Part shown: in pieces, positions 37,562 through 46,141 of the stretch
How the letters are laid out: every line of letters begins with the position of its first letter
Position numbering within the stretch: the stretch's first letter is position 1
NCBI RefSeq assembly: GCF_022900255.1
Contig: NZ_JALIRM010000002.1
Location: forward strand, 124,001-188,000
Length of the DNA: 64,000 nucleotides
Direction: 5' to 3'
DNA from: Lederbergia wuyishanensis
GTDB taxonomy: Bacteria > Bacillota > Bacilli > Bacillales > Bacillaceae_C
The notes under the pieces: generated by a model
Told to the model about the DNA's origin: nothing
The model's input: only the letters and a program-made list of their open reading frames with translations
Database searches by the model: none
Program-made: the position numbers and the translations under genes

Positions 37562-37732
37562 TCAATCTAGCAGCCGATTGTTTTCATCCACTTCCATGAT
37601 TCTTGCGCTTGAAGTTTCTTCGTTAATAAATCCTGCTCCACTGCAAACACTGCATTTATACTGCCATCCTTCATCATCAGCCAGCATTCCTGTTCCGTGG
37701 CAAGCTTTGCAATGATTATCTCGGAAATCCAT
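37562..37732 (-). CDS. 56-residue DnaJ-type zinc-finger protein
   Basis: The product has two CxxCxGxG motifs, CKACHGTG (residues 8-15) and CSVCSGAG (27-34), exactly the zinc-binding pair of the DnaJ cysteine-rich domain, with nothing else but a short acidic tail. AAGGAGG precedes the ATG at ideal spacing. It starts 52 bases downstream of the aconitase homologue on the same strand. It could be a metallochaperone or small redox adaptor; no named family is recognised. Confidence 0.75.
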   Translation of the reverse strand: MDFRDNHCKACHGTGMLADDEGWQYKCSVCSGAGFINEETSSARIMEVDENNRLLD

Positions 37733-37784
37733 TATAGTATCCTCCTTAATTTACGGGGGTCTGCCCCCTTGAAATGCTTATTTT

Positions 37785-39746
37785 TCATATTGACGAAACT
37801 TTCTTCAGGCGCTCTTTCACCAAGTTAATCAAACCGCCATGAAGTATCACTTCGACCTGTCTCTCAGACAATGAATGAGTAGCTTGTATAGATATATTCT
37901 TCCCTTTTACATTAATTGTAAATTTATTTCCCTGTTGTATTTTATTCCGAAGATCATTCAGTTGAAGGATATCTCCCTGTTCTATTTGGTCATAATCCTC
38001 TTCATTTACAAACGTTAAAGGGAGAACGCCGAAATTCACAAGGTTTTGCCAATGGATACGTGCAAAGTCTTTAACCAAAGCAACGCGTAGCCCAAGGAAC
38101 CTCGGGGCCAAAGCCGCATGCTCTCGGCTGGATCCCTGACCGTAGTTGAATCCTCCAATGATAGCATGTCCTCCTGTAACAACACTGGCCATTCCCCTTG
38201 TATAATACGTCTTATCAATGATTTCAAAAGCAAATTTGCTTATTTCCGGGAGATTGCTTCTGTACGGTAGCACCCGTGCACCCCCTGCCAGTATTTCATC
38301 GGTTGAAATATTATCTCCCATTTTCAATAAAATCGGCAGATCCAATTCGTCAGGCAATGCATCCATAGGCGGGATGGAAGCGATATTTGGACCTTTATAC
38401 AGCTCGACTTTCTTTGCTTCTTCATACGGTAGCGGTTCATCCAGCAAAGTAGTATCAATTGTTGGGTTTTCTGGTTCTTTGATCTTTGGATACGGCATAT
38501 TAAGAGTTCGCGGATCCGTGATTTGCCCTGTTAATGCAGAAGCCGCCGCAGTTTCCGGACTACATAGATACACACTGTCTTCCTGTGTTCCGGAGCGTCC
38601 GGGAAAATTCCGAGGGGTAGTCCTTAAGCTGTTCCTGCCAGTAGCTGGTGCTTGCCCCATTCCGATACAGCCGTTGCATCCCGCCTGATGAAGCCTTGCA
38701 CCTGCTTGAAGAAGACTTGCGATATGGCTTTCCTTAACAAGGTCAGTTAACATCTGTCTGGATGTTGGATTGATATCGAATGAAATGCCCTTAGCGACCG
38801 TCTTTCCTTTGACGATTTCTGCCGCTACTGCAAAATCCCTGTAACCCGGGTTTGCAGAAGAACCAACATAGGATTGATAAATGGGAGTGCCTGCTACTTC
38901 AGAAACAGGTACGACATTTCCAGGGCTCGAAGGTTTAGCAATCAGCGGTACCAATTCGGAAAGATTAATCTCTTCTTCAATGTCGTATGTAGCGCCAGTA
39001 TCTGCGGTCAATTCAATCCAATCTTCCTCCCGTCCTTGCTCCTTTAAAAATCTCCTGATTTCTTCATCTGATGGAAATACTGTTCCCGTTGCCCCAAGTT
39101 CTGCTCCCATGTTCGCAATGACATGACGGTCCATCGCGCTCAACTGTTCCAATCCTGGACCGTAATATTCAATCACTTTACCGACGCCACCCTTGACATC
39201 ATGCCTGCGAAGCAGTTCAAATATAATATCCTTGGCACTGACCCAGTCAGGGAGCTTTCCCGTAAGCTTGATCCCCCACACTTTTGGCATTTTTATATAC
39301 ATAGGCTCACCTGCTATGGCCAACGCTACATCCATGCCCCCAGCGCCCATAGCGAGCATGCCCATACAGCCGTTTGCACAGGTATGACTGTCTGAACCAA
39401 GGAGAGTTTTACCCGGCTTTGCCAAACGCTGCATATGCACAGGGTGACTTACTCCGTTCCCTGGACGGCTGTAATACAGGCCGAATCTGCGTGTGGCGCT
39501 TTGTAAGAACAGGTGGTCATCTGCATTTTTATTGTCGACCTGTATTATATTATGATCTACGTATTGCGCAGAAGCTTCCGTCTGAGCTCGCTCCACCCCC
39601 ATGGCTTCCAATTCCAGCATAACCATCGTACCGGTTGCATCCTGTGTAAGAGTTTGGTCTATTTTCAATCCAATTTCTTTCCCTGAAACCATCTCTCCCG
39701 CAACAAGATGGGACTTGATCAGCTTTTCTGTAATATTAAGCAGCAT
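37785..39746 (-). CDS. Aconitase-superfamily hydratase
   Basis: 653 residues with fused large and swivelling domains. [4Fe-4S] ligands are in SDSHTCANGCMG (near residue 120) and AGCNGCIGMG (near 357); active-site regions include NISTDEI near 485 and NYGQGSSREHAAL near 542. It is shorter than AcnA (about 900) and matches the roughly 640-residue group annotated as putative aconitate hydratase. The substrate may be citrate/isocitrate or another 2-hydroxy acid. Its GC looks higher than the flanks. A small zinc-protein gene follows in the same operon. Confidence 0.85.
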   Translation of the reverse strand: MLLNITEKLIKSHLVAGEMVSGKEIGLKIDQTLTQDATGTMVMLELEAMGVERAQTEASAQYVDHNIIQVDNKNADDHLFLQSATRRFGLYYSRPGNGVSHPVHMQRLAKPGKTLLGSDSHTCANGCMGMLAMGAGGMDVALAIAGEPMYIKMPKVWGIKLTGKLPDWVSAKDIIFELLRRHDVKGGVGKVIEYYGPGLEQLSAMDRHVIANMGAELGATGTVFPSDEEIRRFLKEQGREEDWIELTADTGATYDIEEEINLSELVPLIAKPSSPGNVVPVSEVAGTPIYQSYVGSSANPGYRDFAVAAEIVKGKTVAKGISFDINPTSRQMLTDLVKESHIASLLQAGARLHQAGCNGCIGMGQAPATGRNSLRTTPRNFPGRSGTQEDSVYLCSPETAAASALTGQITDPRTLNMPYPKIKEPENPTIDTTLLDEPLPYEEAKKVELYKGPNIASIPPMDALPDELDLPILLKMGDNISTDEILAGGARVLPYRSNLPEISKFAFEIIDKTYYTRGMASVVTGGHAIIGGFNYGQGSSREHAALAPRFLGLRVALVKDFARIHWQNLVNFGVLPLTFVNEEDYDQIEQGDILQLNDLRNKIQQGNKFTINVKGKNISIQATHSLSERQVEVILHGGLINLVKERLKKVSSI

Positions 39747-39838
39747 CCTTCTTCCTCCTGTTAAAAACTTTGTTGAACATTATGATTTAGGATTGTTATT
39801 CGAGGAGTGAAATATTCATAGATGCCTTTTATTCAATT

Positions 39839-39889
39839 CCACGGAACAATTCCATCATCATCTGTGAGATGTTCTGATGGAATTCGTGG
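39839..39889. other. Bulged hairpin upstream of the aconitase homologue
   Basis: CCACG-gaac-AATTCCATCA pairs with TGATGGAATT-CGTGG around a 17-nt loop. No T-run follows on the plus strand. It could be an operator or leader structure for the minus-strand gene; unassigned. Confidence 0.4.
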
Positions 39890-39960
39890 TATTAATGATT
39901 TCAAACGATGTGTTGAAATTTTCAAATAAATTTGATATAAAGGGATTAGGAATTTACTGG

Positions 39961-40070
39961 TATGTGTTACTGGCGTAAAAGTGGGGTACCACGAGGGAGC
40001 ACATATTTTTCATTAGCCGTACGCCTGGGCAAAGTATTTGGTCTCAAAACCAGATACTTTTTATTATTTT
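39961..40070 (+). promoter_or_regulatory. ZTP (pfl) riboswitch with terminator platform
   Basis: The conserved words of the ZTP/ZMP aptamer occur in order: ACTGGCG (39969-39975), a short hairpin GTGG/CCAC (39981-39992), GAGGGAGC (39993-40000), AGCCG (40015-40019) and CGCCTGGGC (40022-40030). P1 closes by TATGT (39961-39965) with ACATA (40001-40005); GGCG can pair with CGCC as the pseudoknot. Immediately after, AAGTATTTGGT/ACCAGATACTT (40032-40059) plus TTTTTATTATTTT makes an intrinsic terminator. This is an ON-switch layout: ligand binding should favour readthrough into the DJ-1/PfpI gene 15 bases downstream. Confidence 0.87.
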
Positions 40071-40084
40071 GGGGAGATGATGGT

Positions 40085-40681
40085 ATGGATAAAGTACGGC
40101 AACCAAGAAATGTAGCAATCTTAATTTTCGACAATGTAGAGGTTTTAGATTTTACAGGACCGTTTGAAGTATTTATTACCGGAAGCAATCGGGGGACAGA
40201 CTTCAATGTCTACACGGTAGCTGAACACGACCGCCCTATAATTGCATTAGGAAATCTTAGCATCAACCCCGCGTATACCATATATGACTGTCCAAAGCCT
40301 GATATATTAATAATACCCGGAGGATGGGGCTCTAGAAAAGAAATGCATAATGAAATTATCACGAAATGGATTCGCGAAGTATCAAATGACGTTGAACTTC
40401 TCCTATCTGTTTGTACTGGAGCCTTAATTCTAGCCAAGGCAAATTTGCTTGACGGATTGCAACTTACGACAAATCGCCTTGCCATTAACGAATTAAAGGA
40501 AATTGCTCCCGAAACAGCCGAAATATTAGAGAACGCTCGTTATATTGACAATGGAAAAATCATACTCTCTGCGGGTGTATCCGCTGGAATTGATATGTCT
40601 CTGTACGTGGTGAGTAAGTTACTTGGGGAAGAGCGAGCGAAAAATACAGCTAAACTGATGGAGTATGATTGGAGGGTTTGA
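40085..40681 (+). CDS. DJ-1/PfpI family protein under a ZTP riboswitch
   Basis: 198 residues of the GATase1-like DJ-1/PfpI fold: the start region VAILIFDNVEVLDFTGPFEVF (conserved acidic E), DILIIPGGWGSR, and the nucleophile elbow LLSVCTGALILAKANLL (Cys near residue 104). It is closest to the isonitrile-hydratase/AraC-N-terminal branch. The start at 40085 follows GGGGAGATGATGG; the frame extends through the riboswitch upstream, but those codons belong to the leader. Control by ZTP implies a role when folate or purine synthesis stalls. The biochemical substrate is unknown. Confidence 0.85.
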   Translation: MDKVRQPRNVAILIFDNVEVLDFTGPFEVFITGSNRGTDFNVYTVAEHDRPIIALGNLSINPAYTIYDCPKPDILIIPGGWGSRKEMHNEIITKWIREVSNDVELLLSVCTGALILAKANLLDGLQLTTNRLAINELKEIAPETAEILENARYIDNGKIILSAGVSAGIDMSLYVVSKLLGEERAKNTAKLMEYDWRV

Positions 40682-40682
40682 G

Positions 40683-40765
40683 TGTTTTGGGAATCAACTC
40701 TAAATCTTTATTATGTATAAATCCGTCTACTTCTTTTAAGTATTGAATTCCTCCATTTTTATATA
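40683..40765 (-). pseudogene. Fragment of a metallo-beta-lactamase-fold gene
   Basis: The minus strand reads GGIQYLKEVDGFIHNKDLELIP, nearly the same as GGIQYLGDVEGFIHNKDLELIPKN in the intact gene at 50260-50961; the DNA matches over about 80 bases. Only this internal piece is present, fused to the decayed GNAT next to it. Confidence 0.75.
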
Positions 40766-41038
40766 GATCGTTATTGAGCCGGTGTGTGACAATCTAATTC
40801 TCACTTGAGAATGAAAGACGATTCAACCAACAACTTCATCGTTTATTTCGGCTACAATTAAGGTTGCTTTCTCGTTTTCCAATTTGGATTTTATCCATTC
40901 TCTTTGTTTTTGTAATGTTGTTTCTTCTAATACTTCGGATATTGCAATGAAATATTCCCCTTCTGAAACAACAAAATTTTCTATATCTAAGATTCCTTTT
41001 GCATCTTCAATTTTTCCAGTCCGAATTATACAGTTCAT
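40766..41038 (-). pseudogene. Truncated GNAT acetyltransferase gene
   Basis: IIRTGKIEDAKGILDIENFV through LIVAEINDEVVG, then an in-frame TGA (probably for W), then IVFHSQVRIRLSHTGSIT before the frame runs into the MBL-like fragment. This is the first half of a GNAT with its acetyl-CoA loop missing. No good SD is seen at the ATG. Confidence 0.7.
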
Positions 41039-41112
41039 TTTATTGTTTAATTTTGAAAATCAAATCTCCCTAAGTTTTTGTTTATAAATAATTCTGCATT
41101 GATTAATTATTC

Positions 41113-41143
41113 CCTTCTTGAGCAAACCTGCCCCGTTACAGTA
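41113..41143 (+). repeat. CCCGTTAG-family repeat, partial
   Basis: CTTCTTgAgcAAACcTGCCCCGTTAcAG: the left module of the dispersed repeat only. Confidence 0.6.
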
Positions 41144-41189
41144 GCGTCAGTAAAATGCGGATTTACAACGTTAAGGAAGTTTCAATATT

Positions 41190-41233
41190 AAAAAACCTAG
41201 TTTCTCAGCATTAAATGAGGAATTAGGTTTTTT
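41190..41233 (-). terminator. Terminator of the DinB gene
   Basis: AAAAAACCTA-g-TTTCTCA pairs with TGAGGAA-t-TAGGTTTTTT; T-runs on both strands. Lies 18 bases past the DinB stop. Confidence 0.9.
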
Positions 41234-41250
41234 AATCAATAGAAAAAGAC

Positions 41251-41760
41251 TTATAAGTATTTTTCACTAATCACTTTCAAATGATGTAACTCATGCCCGG
41301 CAATGCCATATGCAATGGTACCTATCGAAACTGGGCTGTTCATTACAGTTCCATTACGATCCCATGCTGCATCATCAATGGTTGAAATAAGACTTAACGT
41401 GTTGGAGCGTACCGTGTCTAAACCAGCTATTAGCTGCTCCCAAGATAATTTGTTGAAGTTTGCCGCAGAAACGTATTGATCCTGATCCATTGCTGGGAGT
41501 GGTGCGCTTTCATTTCGTGCAATGGCAAGTATTCGATACGACATCACACGTTCCGAGTCAGCCATATGCCCAACCACTTCTTTTAAAGTCCATTTCCCTG
41601 GTGCGTACGCCTTCGTTGCTGACTCCTCTGATATGCTGCTCAAGAGGTTAATGGTCTTAGTTCGTTGCTTACTAAGTATTTCTTCAATATCTCCATCTGG
41701 CACAAGACTAACATATCTAGCATGCTCTGGATTTTCAATAGATAATGGTCGTGAACGCAC
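41251..41760 (-). CDS. DinB-family (YfiT-like) metal-binding protein
   Basis: 169 residues, a DinB four-helix bundle with histidines in KWTLKEVVGHMADSERV and in AGHELHHLKVI at the end, the usual three-His metal site. Such proteins are putative thiol (bacillithiol) transferases. The start is GTG 41760, 6 bases after GGAGG; the ATG 15 bases earlier is part of that SD. Single minus-strand unit at the left end of the repeat-rich region. Confidence 0.87.
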   Translation of the reverse strand: MRSRPLSIENPEHARYVSLVPDGDIEEILSKQRTKTINLLSSISEESATKAYAPGKWTLKEVVGHMADSERVMSYRILAIARNESAPLPAMDQDQYVSAANFNKLSWEQLIAGLDTVRSNTLSLISTIDDAAWDRNGTVMNSPVSIGTIAYGIAGHELHHLKVISEKYL

Positions 41761-41951
41761 AAGAATCCTCCTCATCGGAATAGTTAATTATGGTTCTAGA
41801 CTATTATTCGACAGTCAAGAAGATATTTCCTTTATTAGATATTTAATTTCATTACCGCAAATTAATTGCAAATTAAACAACTTTATTACCTCTGTACAAC
41901 TGATTTTTGCAGTAAACATAATACGAAAAAGGACCGGCAAGTAGCTCAATG

Positions 41952-41999
41952 ATTCTTCAAGTAAAACACCCGTTACTTTAAGAACATATTTTCACAATC
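41952..41999 (+). repeat. CCCGTTAG repeat, short form
   Basis: CTTCAAGTAAAACACCCGTT, then ACTTTAAGAACATATTTTCA and CAATC: left and right modules joined at one CCCGTTA, without the terminator insert. Confidence 0.75.
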
Positions 42000-42079
42000 T
42001 TATTAGGAGAATGCTGAGACGTTGTTTAATGGGTTGAAAAAATGTAATAACCCCAATAAGAAAGGAAATTCCTTTGATT

Positions 42080-42289
42080 TCATTTGTTTTTTTTATTAGA
42101 ATTCAGTAATTCTGCCTCTATTTCTTCGTCTGACACAAATTCTTCTTCGTCACTTTGGTTTTTACTATCGGGAATTAACAATAAAATGCCCAAGATTAAA
42201 ACAATTAAAATTAGCCAAGCAACCTCCAATACAATTGAGGCTGTAAGCAATGATAAACTAATTATTAAAAGTCCAAATAACCTTTTCAT
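42080..42289 (-). CDS. Small two-helix membrane protein
   Basis: 69 residues. Two adjacent hydrophobic stretches (about 3-40, ending LILGILLLIP) are followed by an acidic tail (QSDEEEFVSDEEIEAELL). AGGGGGATGTT precedes the ATG. No family recognised. A stand-alone unit between two repeat copies. Confidence 0.65.
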   Translation of the reverse strand: MKRLFGLLIISLSLLTASIVLEVAWLILIVLILGILLLIPDSKNQSDEEEFVSDEEIEAELLNSNKKNK

Positions 42290-42357
42290 AACATCCCCCT
42301 TTTAATTCCTAATTCATAAAGGTTTTAATATTTATTCTTGGAAATTATTATATTACC

Positions 42358-42460
42358 TTCTTCAACTAAACTGCCATTTAGTACATAACTTCAACAAAAA
42401 TAAGCAATAATCCTTCTAGGACTATCGTACCCGTTGGTTTAAGTGTAATTCTTCACAATC
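42358..42460 (+). repeat. CCCGTTAG repeat, long form
   Basis: Left module TTCTTCAACTAAACTGCCAT, central dyad AATAATCCTTCTAGGACTAT, right module ACCCGTTGGTTTAAGTGTAA ending CTTCACAATC. It is a complete copy. Confidence 0.85.
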
Positions 42461-42518
42461 ATATTGTGTAACTCACTTCAAATATTACAGGAATGCTGCT
42501 CCTTTAGAACAAAGACAA

Positions 42519-42550
42519 AAAAGCTGAAACTCAAAGAATCTTCAGCTTTT
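42519..42550 (-). terminator. Terminator of the second MDR gene
   Basis: AAAAGCTGAA/TTCAGCTTTT stem with a minus-strand T-run, 87 bases past the stop. Confidence 0.7.
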
Positions 42551-42636
42551 GCACCTGTTCTTAAATTGACTTTATATAATTTATACTTTTTATTTATAAG
42601 AATGTTTATGAATAAATAATCCAGATTGGAAATATA

Positions 42637-43590
42637 TTACTCGATTTTAAGAACAACCTTCCCCTTTGTCCGTCCACTTTCAACGTGCCTATGAGCCTCT
42701 ACAATTTCATTTAAAGGAAAGCACTTTTCAATTACAGGTCTTAATTTTTCTTTTTCCATAAGCACCCGTAATAGGTCCAAATCACTGTCATTTGGTTTTG
42801 CAAGATGAATCTTAGCCTTCTTACTACCTATGATAGAGCCTATCATCAATTGAATTGGATGATACTTGGGATAGATTGGATGTTCTGTTATATAAATACC
42901 GTTTTCGGTTAGAGAACGTAAACAACTGAAAAAGGTCCTCTTTCCGACAGCATCCAGTATTACATCATATTTTTTTCCGTTGTGAGCGAAATCTTCTTGG
43001 GTATAATCAATTACATGATGAGCACCTAGATTTTTAACCCACTCAATATTCGAGGTACTACAAACTGCGGTTACTTCAGCTCCTAGATATACAGCAAGCT
43101 GAACAGCAAAGTGCCCCACTCCACCCGATGCACCATAGATTAATACCTTATCGCCTGGTTTTATCTTTCCTACATCTCGCAATGCTTGTAGGGCTGTCTG
43201 TGCAGCACATGGTATTGCAGCTGCCTCTTCAAAAGTTGTGTTATTTGGCATAAGGGTTAGTACATTTTGTCTTGGGCAGACATATTCAGCATGGGATCCG
43301 ACACAACTTCCAAAAACATGATCGCCAATCTTAAATTTTTTCACATTTTTTCCTACGGCTTCAACCGTACCCGCAACGTCTATTCCCAAAATTTGCGTTT
43401 TTGGCTTTGTAAGACCATTCTCTAATCTGGTAGGTAAATAACCTTTTCTAAACAGATTGTCATATTGATTTACTGAGGCGGAGACCACTTTAATTAATAC
43501 CCTATCTTCATCTTTGATGAAAGGTCTATCAACATCCCTAATCTCCATTACTTCAGGGGAACCATAGGATTTAAAAATTGCTGCTTTCAA
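42637..43590 (-). CDS. MDR oxidoreductase, paralogue of 27229-28197
   Basis: 317 residues of the zinc-less quinone-reductase type: ILGIDVAGTVEAVGKNVKKFKIGDHVFG and YGASGGVGHFAVQLAVYLGAEVTAVCS. It shares the KKYDVIL.AVG and CSTSNIEWVKNLGAHHVIDYTQEDF blocks with the paralogue (CSTRNLEILRSIGADHVIDYTKEDF). GGAGG lies in front of the ATG. Upstream, a DUF4386 remnant and an XRE/membrane pair repeat the order seen at 27-30 kb. Confidence 0.88.
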   Translation of the reverse strand: MKAAIFKSYGSPEVMEIRDVDRPFIKDEDRVLIKVVSASVNQYDNLFRKGYLPTRLENGLTKPKTQILGIDVAGTVEAVGKNVKKFKIGDHVFGSCVGSHAEYVCPRQNVLTLMPNNTTFEEAAAIPCAAQTALQALRDVGKIKPGDKVLIYGASGGVGHFAVQLAVYLGAEVTAVCSTSNIEWVKNLGAHHVIDYTQEDFAHNGKKYDVILDAVGKRTFFSCLRSLTENGIYITEHPIYPKYHPIQLMIGSIIGSKKAKIHLAKPNDSDLDLLRVLMEKEKLRPVIEKCFPLNEIVEAHRHVESGRTKGKVVLKIE

Positions 43591-43683
43591 CTGCTTAACC
43601 TCCTAGTGATTATCGAATTGATACATATCTTTAAACCTTGACAATAAAATTGAACCTGCCTTATAAGGTGTTTACTTGATATC

Positions 43684-43760
43684 TTATTGATAACTTCTTC
43701 TAGAAATGGAGGTAAATGCAGATTCTTTGAAAACCTTACACGAAGAACCATAGTCGTACT
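43684..43760 (-). pseudogene. Remnant of a DUF4386 gene (3' end)
   Basis: The minus strand reads KVFKESAFTSISRRSYQ and a stop, aligned with KGFNESALATISTKKK at the end of the DUF4386 gene at 28393; the DNA matches at roughly four bases in five over 39 bases. The rest of 43761-43949 is decayed. Confidence 0.6.
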
Positions 43761-43949
43761 GTTCAAAATAATTTTCATCTTGTTTAACTGCTACGTGGTA
43801 GCTTTACGTTTTAACACATTTTTTCTAAACAGCTACGATCAATACAGGTTCGAGACAATATCGCTACTCTTTTGGAGTAATCTATTTTTTCTCACCCCTT
43901 GATAGAATTATCACTTATATATAAATTCAATCTACAAACTGTCTAGTTC

Positions 43950-44174
43950 CTACTGCTCTAAGTTGTCTCCATAAAAAAATACTTCATCCAAAGGTAAGTC
44001 AAAGGTGTGTGCAATGCGAAAAGCCAGTTCTAAAGATGGGGAATAGTTACCCTTCTCTAAAGCGACAATAGTTTGTCTTGTTACTCCCACCTTGTCAGCT
44101 AATTGCTTCTGGGTCATTTCATCATGGTTAAATCGTAATTTTCTAATGTGGTTGCCGACAAGATTTTTCCTCAT
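43950..44174 (-). CDS. Small XRE-type repressor, copy 2
   Basis: 74 residues, one HTH_3 domain ([36 protein letters not shown]), nearly identical to 29175-29399. AAAGGAG precedes the ATG. It follows its membrane-protein partner by 1 base, so the two are coupled. Confidence 0.9.
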   Translation of the reverse strand: MRKNLVGNHIRKLRFNHDEMTQKQLADKVGVTRQTIVALEKGNYSPSLELAFRIAHTFDLPLDEVFFYGDNLEQ

Positions 44175-44175
44175 A

Positions 44176-44622
44176 TTAGACTCCTTTTCTATAATGATAA
44201 AGTCTCGTAACCGAGCCAGTCACATCGGACATAAATCCGGAAGTGATTAGAATAATGAACATCAATTGTGACGGCTGAAAGATGATGAGAGATCCCATTG
44301 CAAGAAGAAACCCTAGGATAAAAACAAAAAATGAATTTCTTGTTGCTCTCAAATTAATGATCTTATCCAGTTCATCCTCAAATGTTGGTTCCTTTTCTTC
44401 TGTAGTAATTCTATACACGATGTTAAAAATGATATTGATTATAATGTGGGCAATTATTGAAACCAAAATCAAGATAAAGACAAAATATCCCCAGAAACGA
44501 AAGGTTTCAAGTGATTCCAGTCCATTTCTGGGAAACTGCGGGTACATGTACAAACAAAAAGATCCAAAAATAACTATTACACTAACCAAAGACACAATGC
44601 TTTTTTTCTCTTGATAAGTCAT
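44176..44622 (-). CDS. Four-helix membrane protein paired with XRE, copy 2
   Basis: 148 residues, four membrane helices with the same [25 protein letters not shown] loop as the copy at 29402-29848. GGGGGAG before the ATG. The two copies share almost all positions in helices three and four ([24 protein letters not shown]). Function unknown; coupled to the XRE gene downstream. Confidence 0.82.
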   Translation of the reverse strand: MTYQEKKSIVSLVSVIVIFGSFCLYMYPQFPRNGLESLETFRFWGYFVFILILVSIIAHIIINIIFNIVYRITTEEKEPTFEDELDKIINLRATRNSFFVFILGFLLAMGSLIIFQPSQLMFIILITSGFMSDVTGSVTRLYHYRKGV

Positions 44623-44658
44623 AGGCTCCCCCTTGTACCATTTAAGTAAAATAATATA

Positions 44659-44690
44659 TACATAATGTAATGTATTGTATACATCATGTC
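44659..44690. promoter_or_regulatory. Operator region of XRE operon copy 2
   Basis: TACATAATGTA (44659-44669) and TACATCATGTC (44680-44690), equivalent to the palindromes at 29895-29928 although the surrounding sequence has diverged. Confidence 0.65.
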
Positions 44691-44736
44691 AAGTTTTTTT
44701 TACTTATTTTTTCATACTAGTTTACTGTTTCTATCT

Positions 44737-44767
44737 GAATGTCTTATTTCACTAAACTGCCTGTTAC
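44737..44767 (+). repeat. CCCGTTAG repeat, partial
   Basis: TTTCACTAAACTGCCtGTTA, then cTTAATAAG: the left module. Confidence 0.6.
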
Positions 44768-44884
44768 TTAATAAGCAAAAAAACCGCTTTGATAAGCGGT
44801 TTTTGGTTTTAATTTCAAAGAATAAAACCATTACTGATTTGCAGCTTTCTTATTATTCTCCAATTTTATTAAGGTTCTTTTCGT

Positions 44885-45175
44885 TCAAGTCTCCTTTGAA
44901 TAAAAAGGGTACTGTTTTCCATCGGCTAATGTTACCACCAATTGGTTTTCGAAATGTTCTATATGAAACACATCGAAATCGATTTTCATCCTCATATTAT
45001 TTGAATCTTTAGAAATAGGCATTGTATATATATCTGAACCGCCTGGCCATATAATCTTATCAGACATCAACCCAACAATGCGAAAACTCTCATCCTTCTC
45101 ATCCTTTAAATAAATTGATTGTCCTCTTTATTATTAATTTGTATCTCATCACCAGTGTCATTAGAAATTAAGTTA
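44885..45175 (-). pseudogene. 5'-truncated gene of unknown family
   Basis: An open frame of about 96 codons reads FWNNLISNDTGDEIQINNKE, then SIYLKDEKDESFRIVGLMSD, to LADGKQYPFYSKET and a stop, but no start codon or SD lies at its head; a stop and hairpin-like sequence do. A 61-residue ATG/TTG product from 45070 is possible. No family recognised. Confidence 0.5.
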
Positions 45176-45314
45176 TTCCAGAATCATAAAAAGACGCCTC
45201 TCATTAAAGAAAAGCGCCCTTATATGGAAGACTTGATTTCAAGATAATACAATTTCCATTGTTCCCCTTTTACCTAAAAATAAGAAAAAGAGGGTGCTGT
45301 TGGTTTAAAATAAA

Positions 45315-45418
45315 GTTTGTCGATCACCCGACAAACTGAATTAGACTGACTAGTAAAAAAAGCAGTGATGGAACTAGGAACTCGAATACCTAGACTCCGG
45401 CTGCTTTTATTGTGCTAA
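45315..45418 (-). terminator. Terminator region of the RibD-type reductase gene
   Basis: Nested stems AAAGCAG...CTGCTTTTTTT with inner CTAGG/CCTAG (about 45355-45411), and a separate perfect 8-bp hairpin GTTTGTCG/CGACAAAC (45315-45336). Confidence 0.7.
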
Positions 45419-45456
45419 CGTAATCCGGTTAGCGAAATCTACTTTAGGTGACAAGG

Positions 45457-46032
45457 TCATCTAACCTTCTGGTAAACGAGACCTATGGCTCCAGAATCAA
45501 ATGTCTTGTTTTCGATAAGTTTAAGATTGATCTTCTCCTTGAGACCTTGGAATAACGGCAACCCGCTACCGACTAGGACGGGAGAAACCGTAATTTTATA
45601 CTCATCAATTAAATCAAGCTGCATAAGGTAGTGTGCGAATCTAGGACTGCCTAGGATGACCATATCCTTGCCTGGCTGCTGTTTGAGGTTCTTGATCTCT
45701 TCCTCAACATCTTCTTTCACCAGTCTGGAATTGTTCCATTCGACTTTCTCCAGCTTCGTGGAAAAAACGATTTTGGTTGTCTTTTCGATCCACTCGGCAT
45801 GATTCCGTTCATGCTGCGAAGCTGATGGGTTCGAAGGCACAGATGGCCAGTAACTGTGCATCATCTGATAAGTCCGACGTCCCCAAATGACAGTGTCGGC
45901 AGTACTTAGAATTTCTTTCGCGTGTTTCTCCAAATCAGAATCGTAGGAAACCCAGCCAATATCCATTTCACCGTTTGGCCCTTCTACAAAACCGTCAAGC
46001 GATGCGTGCAGAAATAGAACAAGTTTTCTCAT
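45457..46032 (-). CDS. Dihydrofolate-reductase-fold (RibD C-terminal) protein
   Basis: 191 residues of the YyaP/YwjB-like branch of the RibD C-terminal/DHFR superfamily: LVLFLHASLDGFVEGPNGEM at the start, DTVIWGRRTYQMM near residue 46, and MVILGSPRFAHYLMQLDLIDEYKI near 123. It probably binds NADPH; the substrate is unknown. AAAGGAG is upstream. Another member of the family is at 51065. Single cassette-like unit. Confidence 0.88.
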   Translation of the reverse strand: MRKLVLFLHASLDGFVEGPNGEMDIGWVSYDSDLEKHAKEILSTADTVIWGRRTYQMMHSYWPSVPSNPSASQHERNHAEWIEKTTKIVFSTKLEKVEWNNSRLVKEDVEEEIKNLKQQPGKDMVILGSPRFAHYLMQLDLIDEYKITVSPVLVGSGLPLFQGLKEKINLKLIENKTFDSGAIGLVYQKVR

Positions 46033-46141
46033 TTTCAGTTTCTCCTTTATTCACATTGATAAAATTATTATCGTTATTGGCAGAGTCAAGTTTAGCACAC
46101 ATAACAATGAAACATTTCTTCTCGATTGCTAAGTTTCTTTA

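Noticed and set aside
38218-39395. Several plus-strand frames within the aconitase homologue
   Set aside because: All lie antisense to a full-length, motif-complete enzyme and lack ribosome sites.
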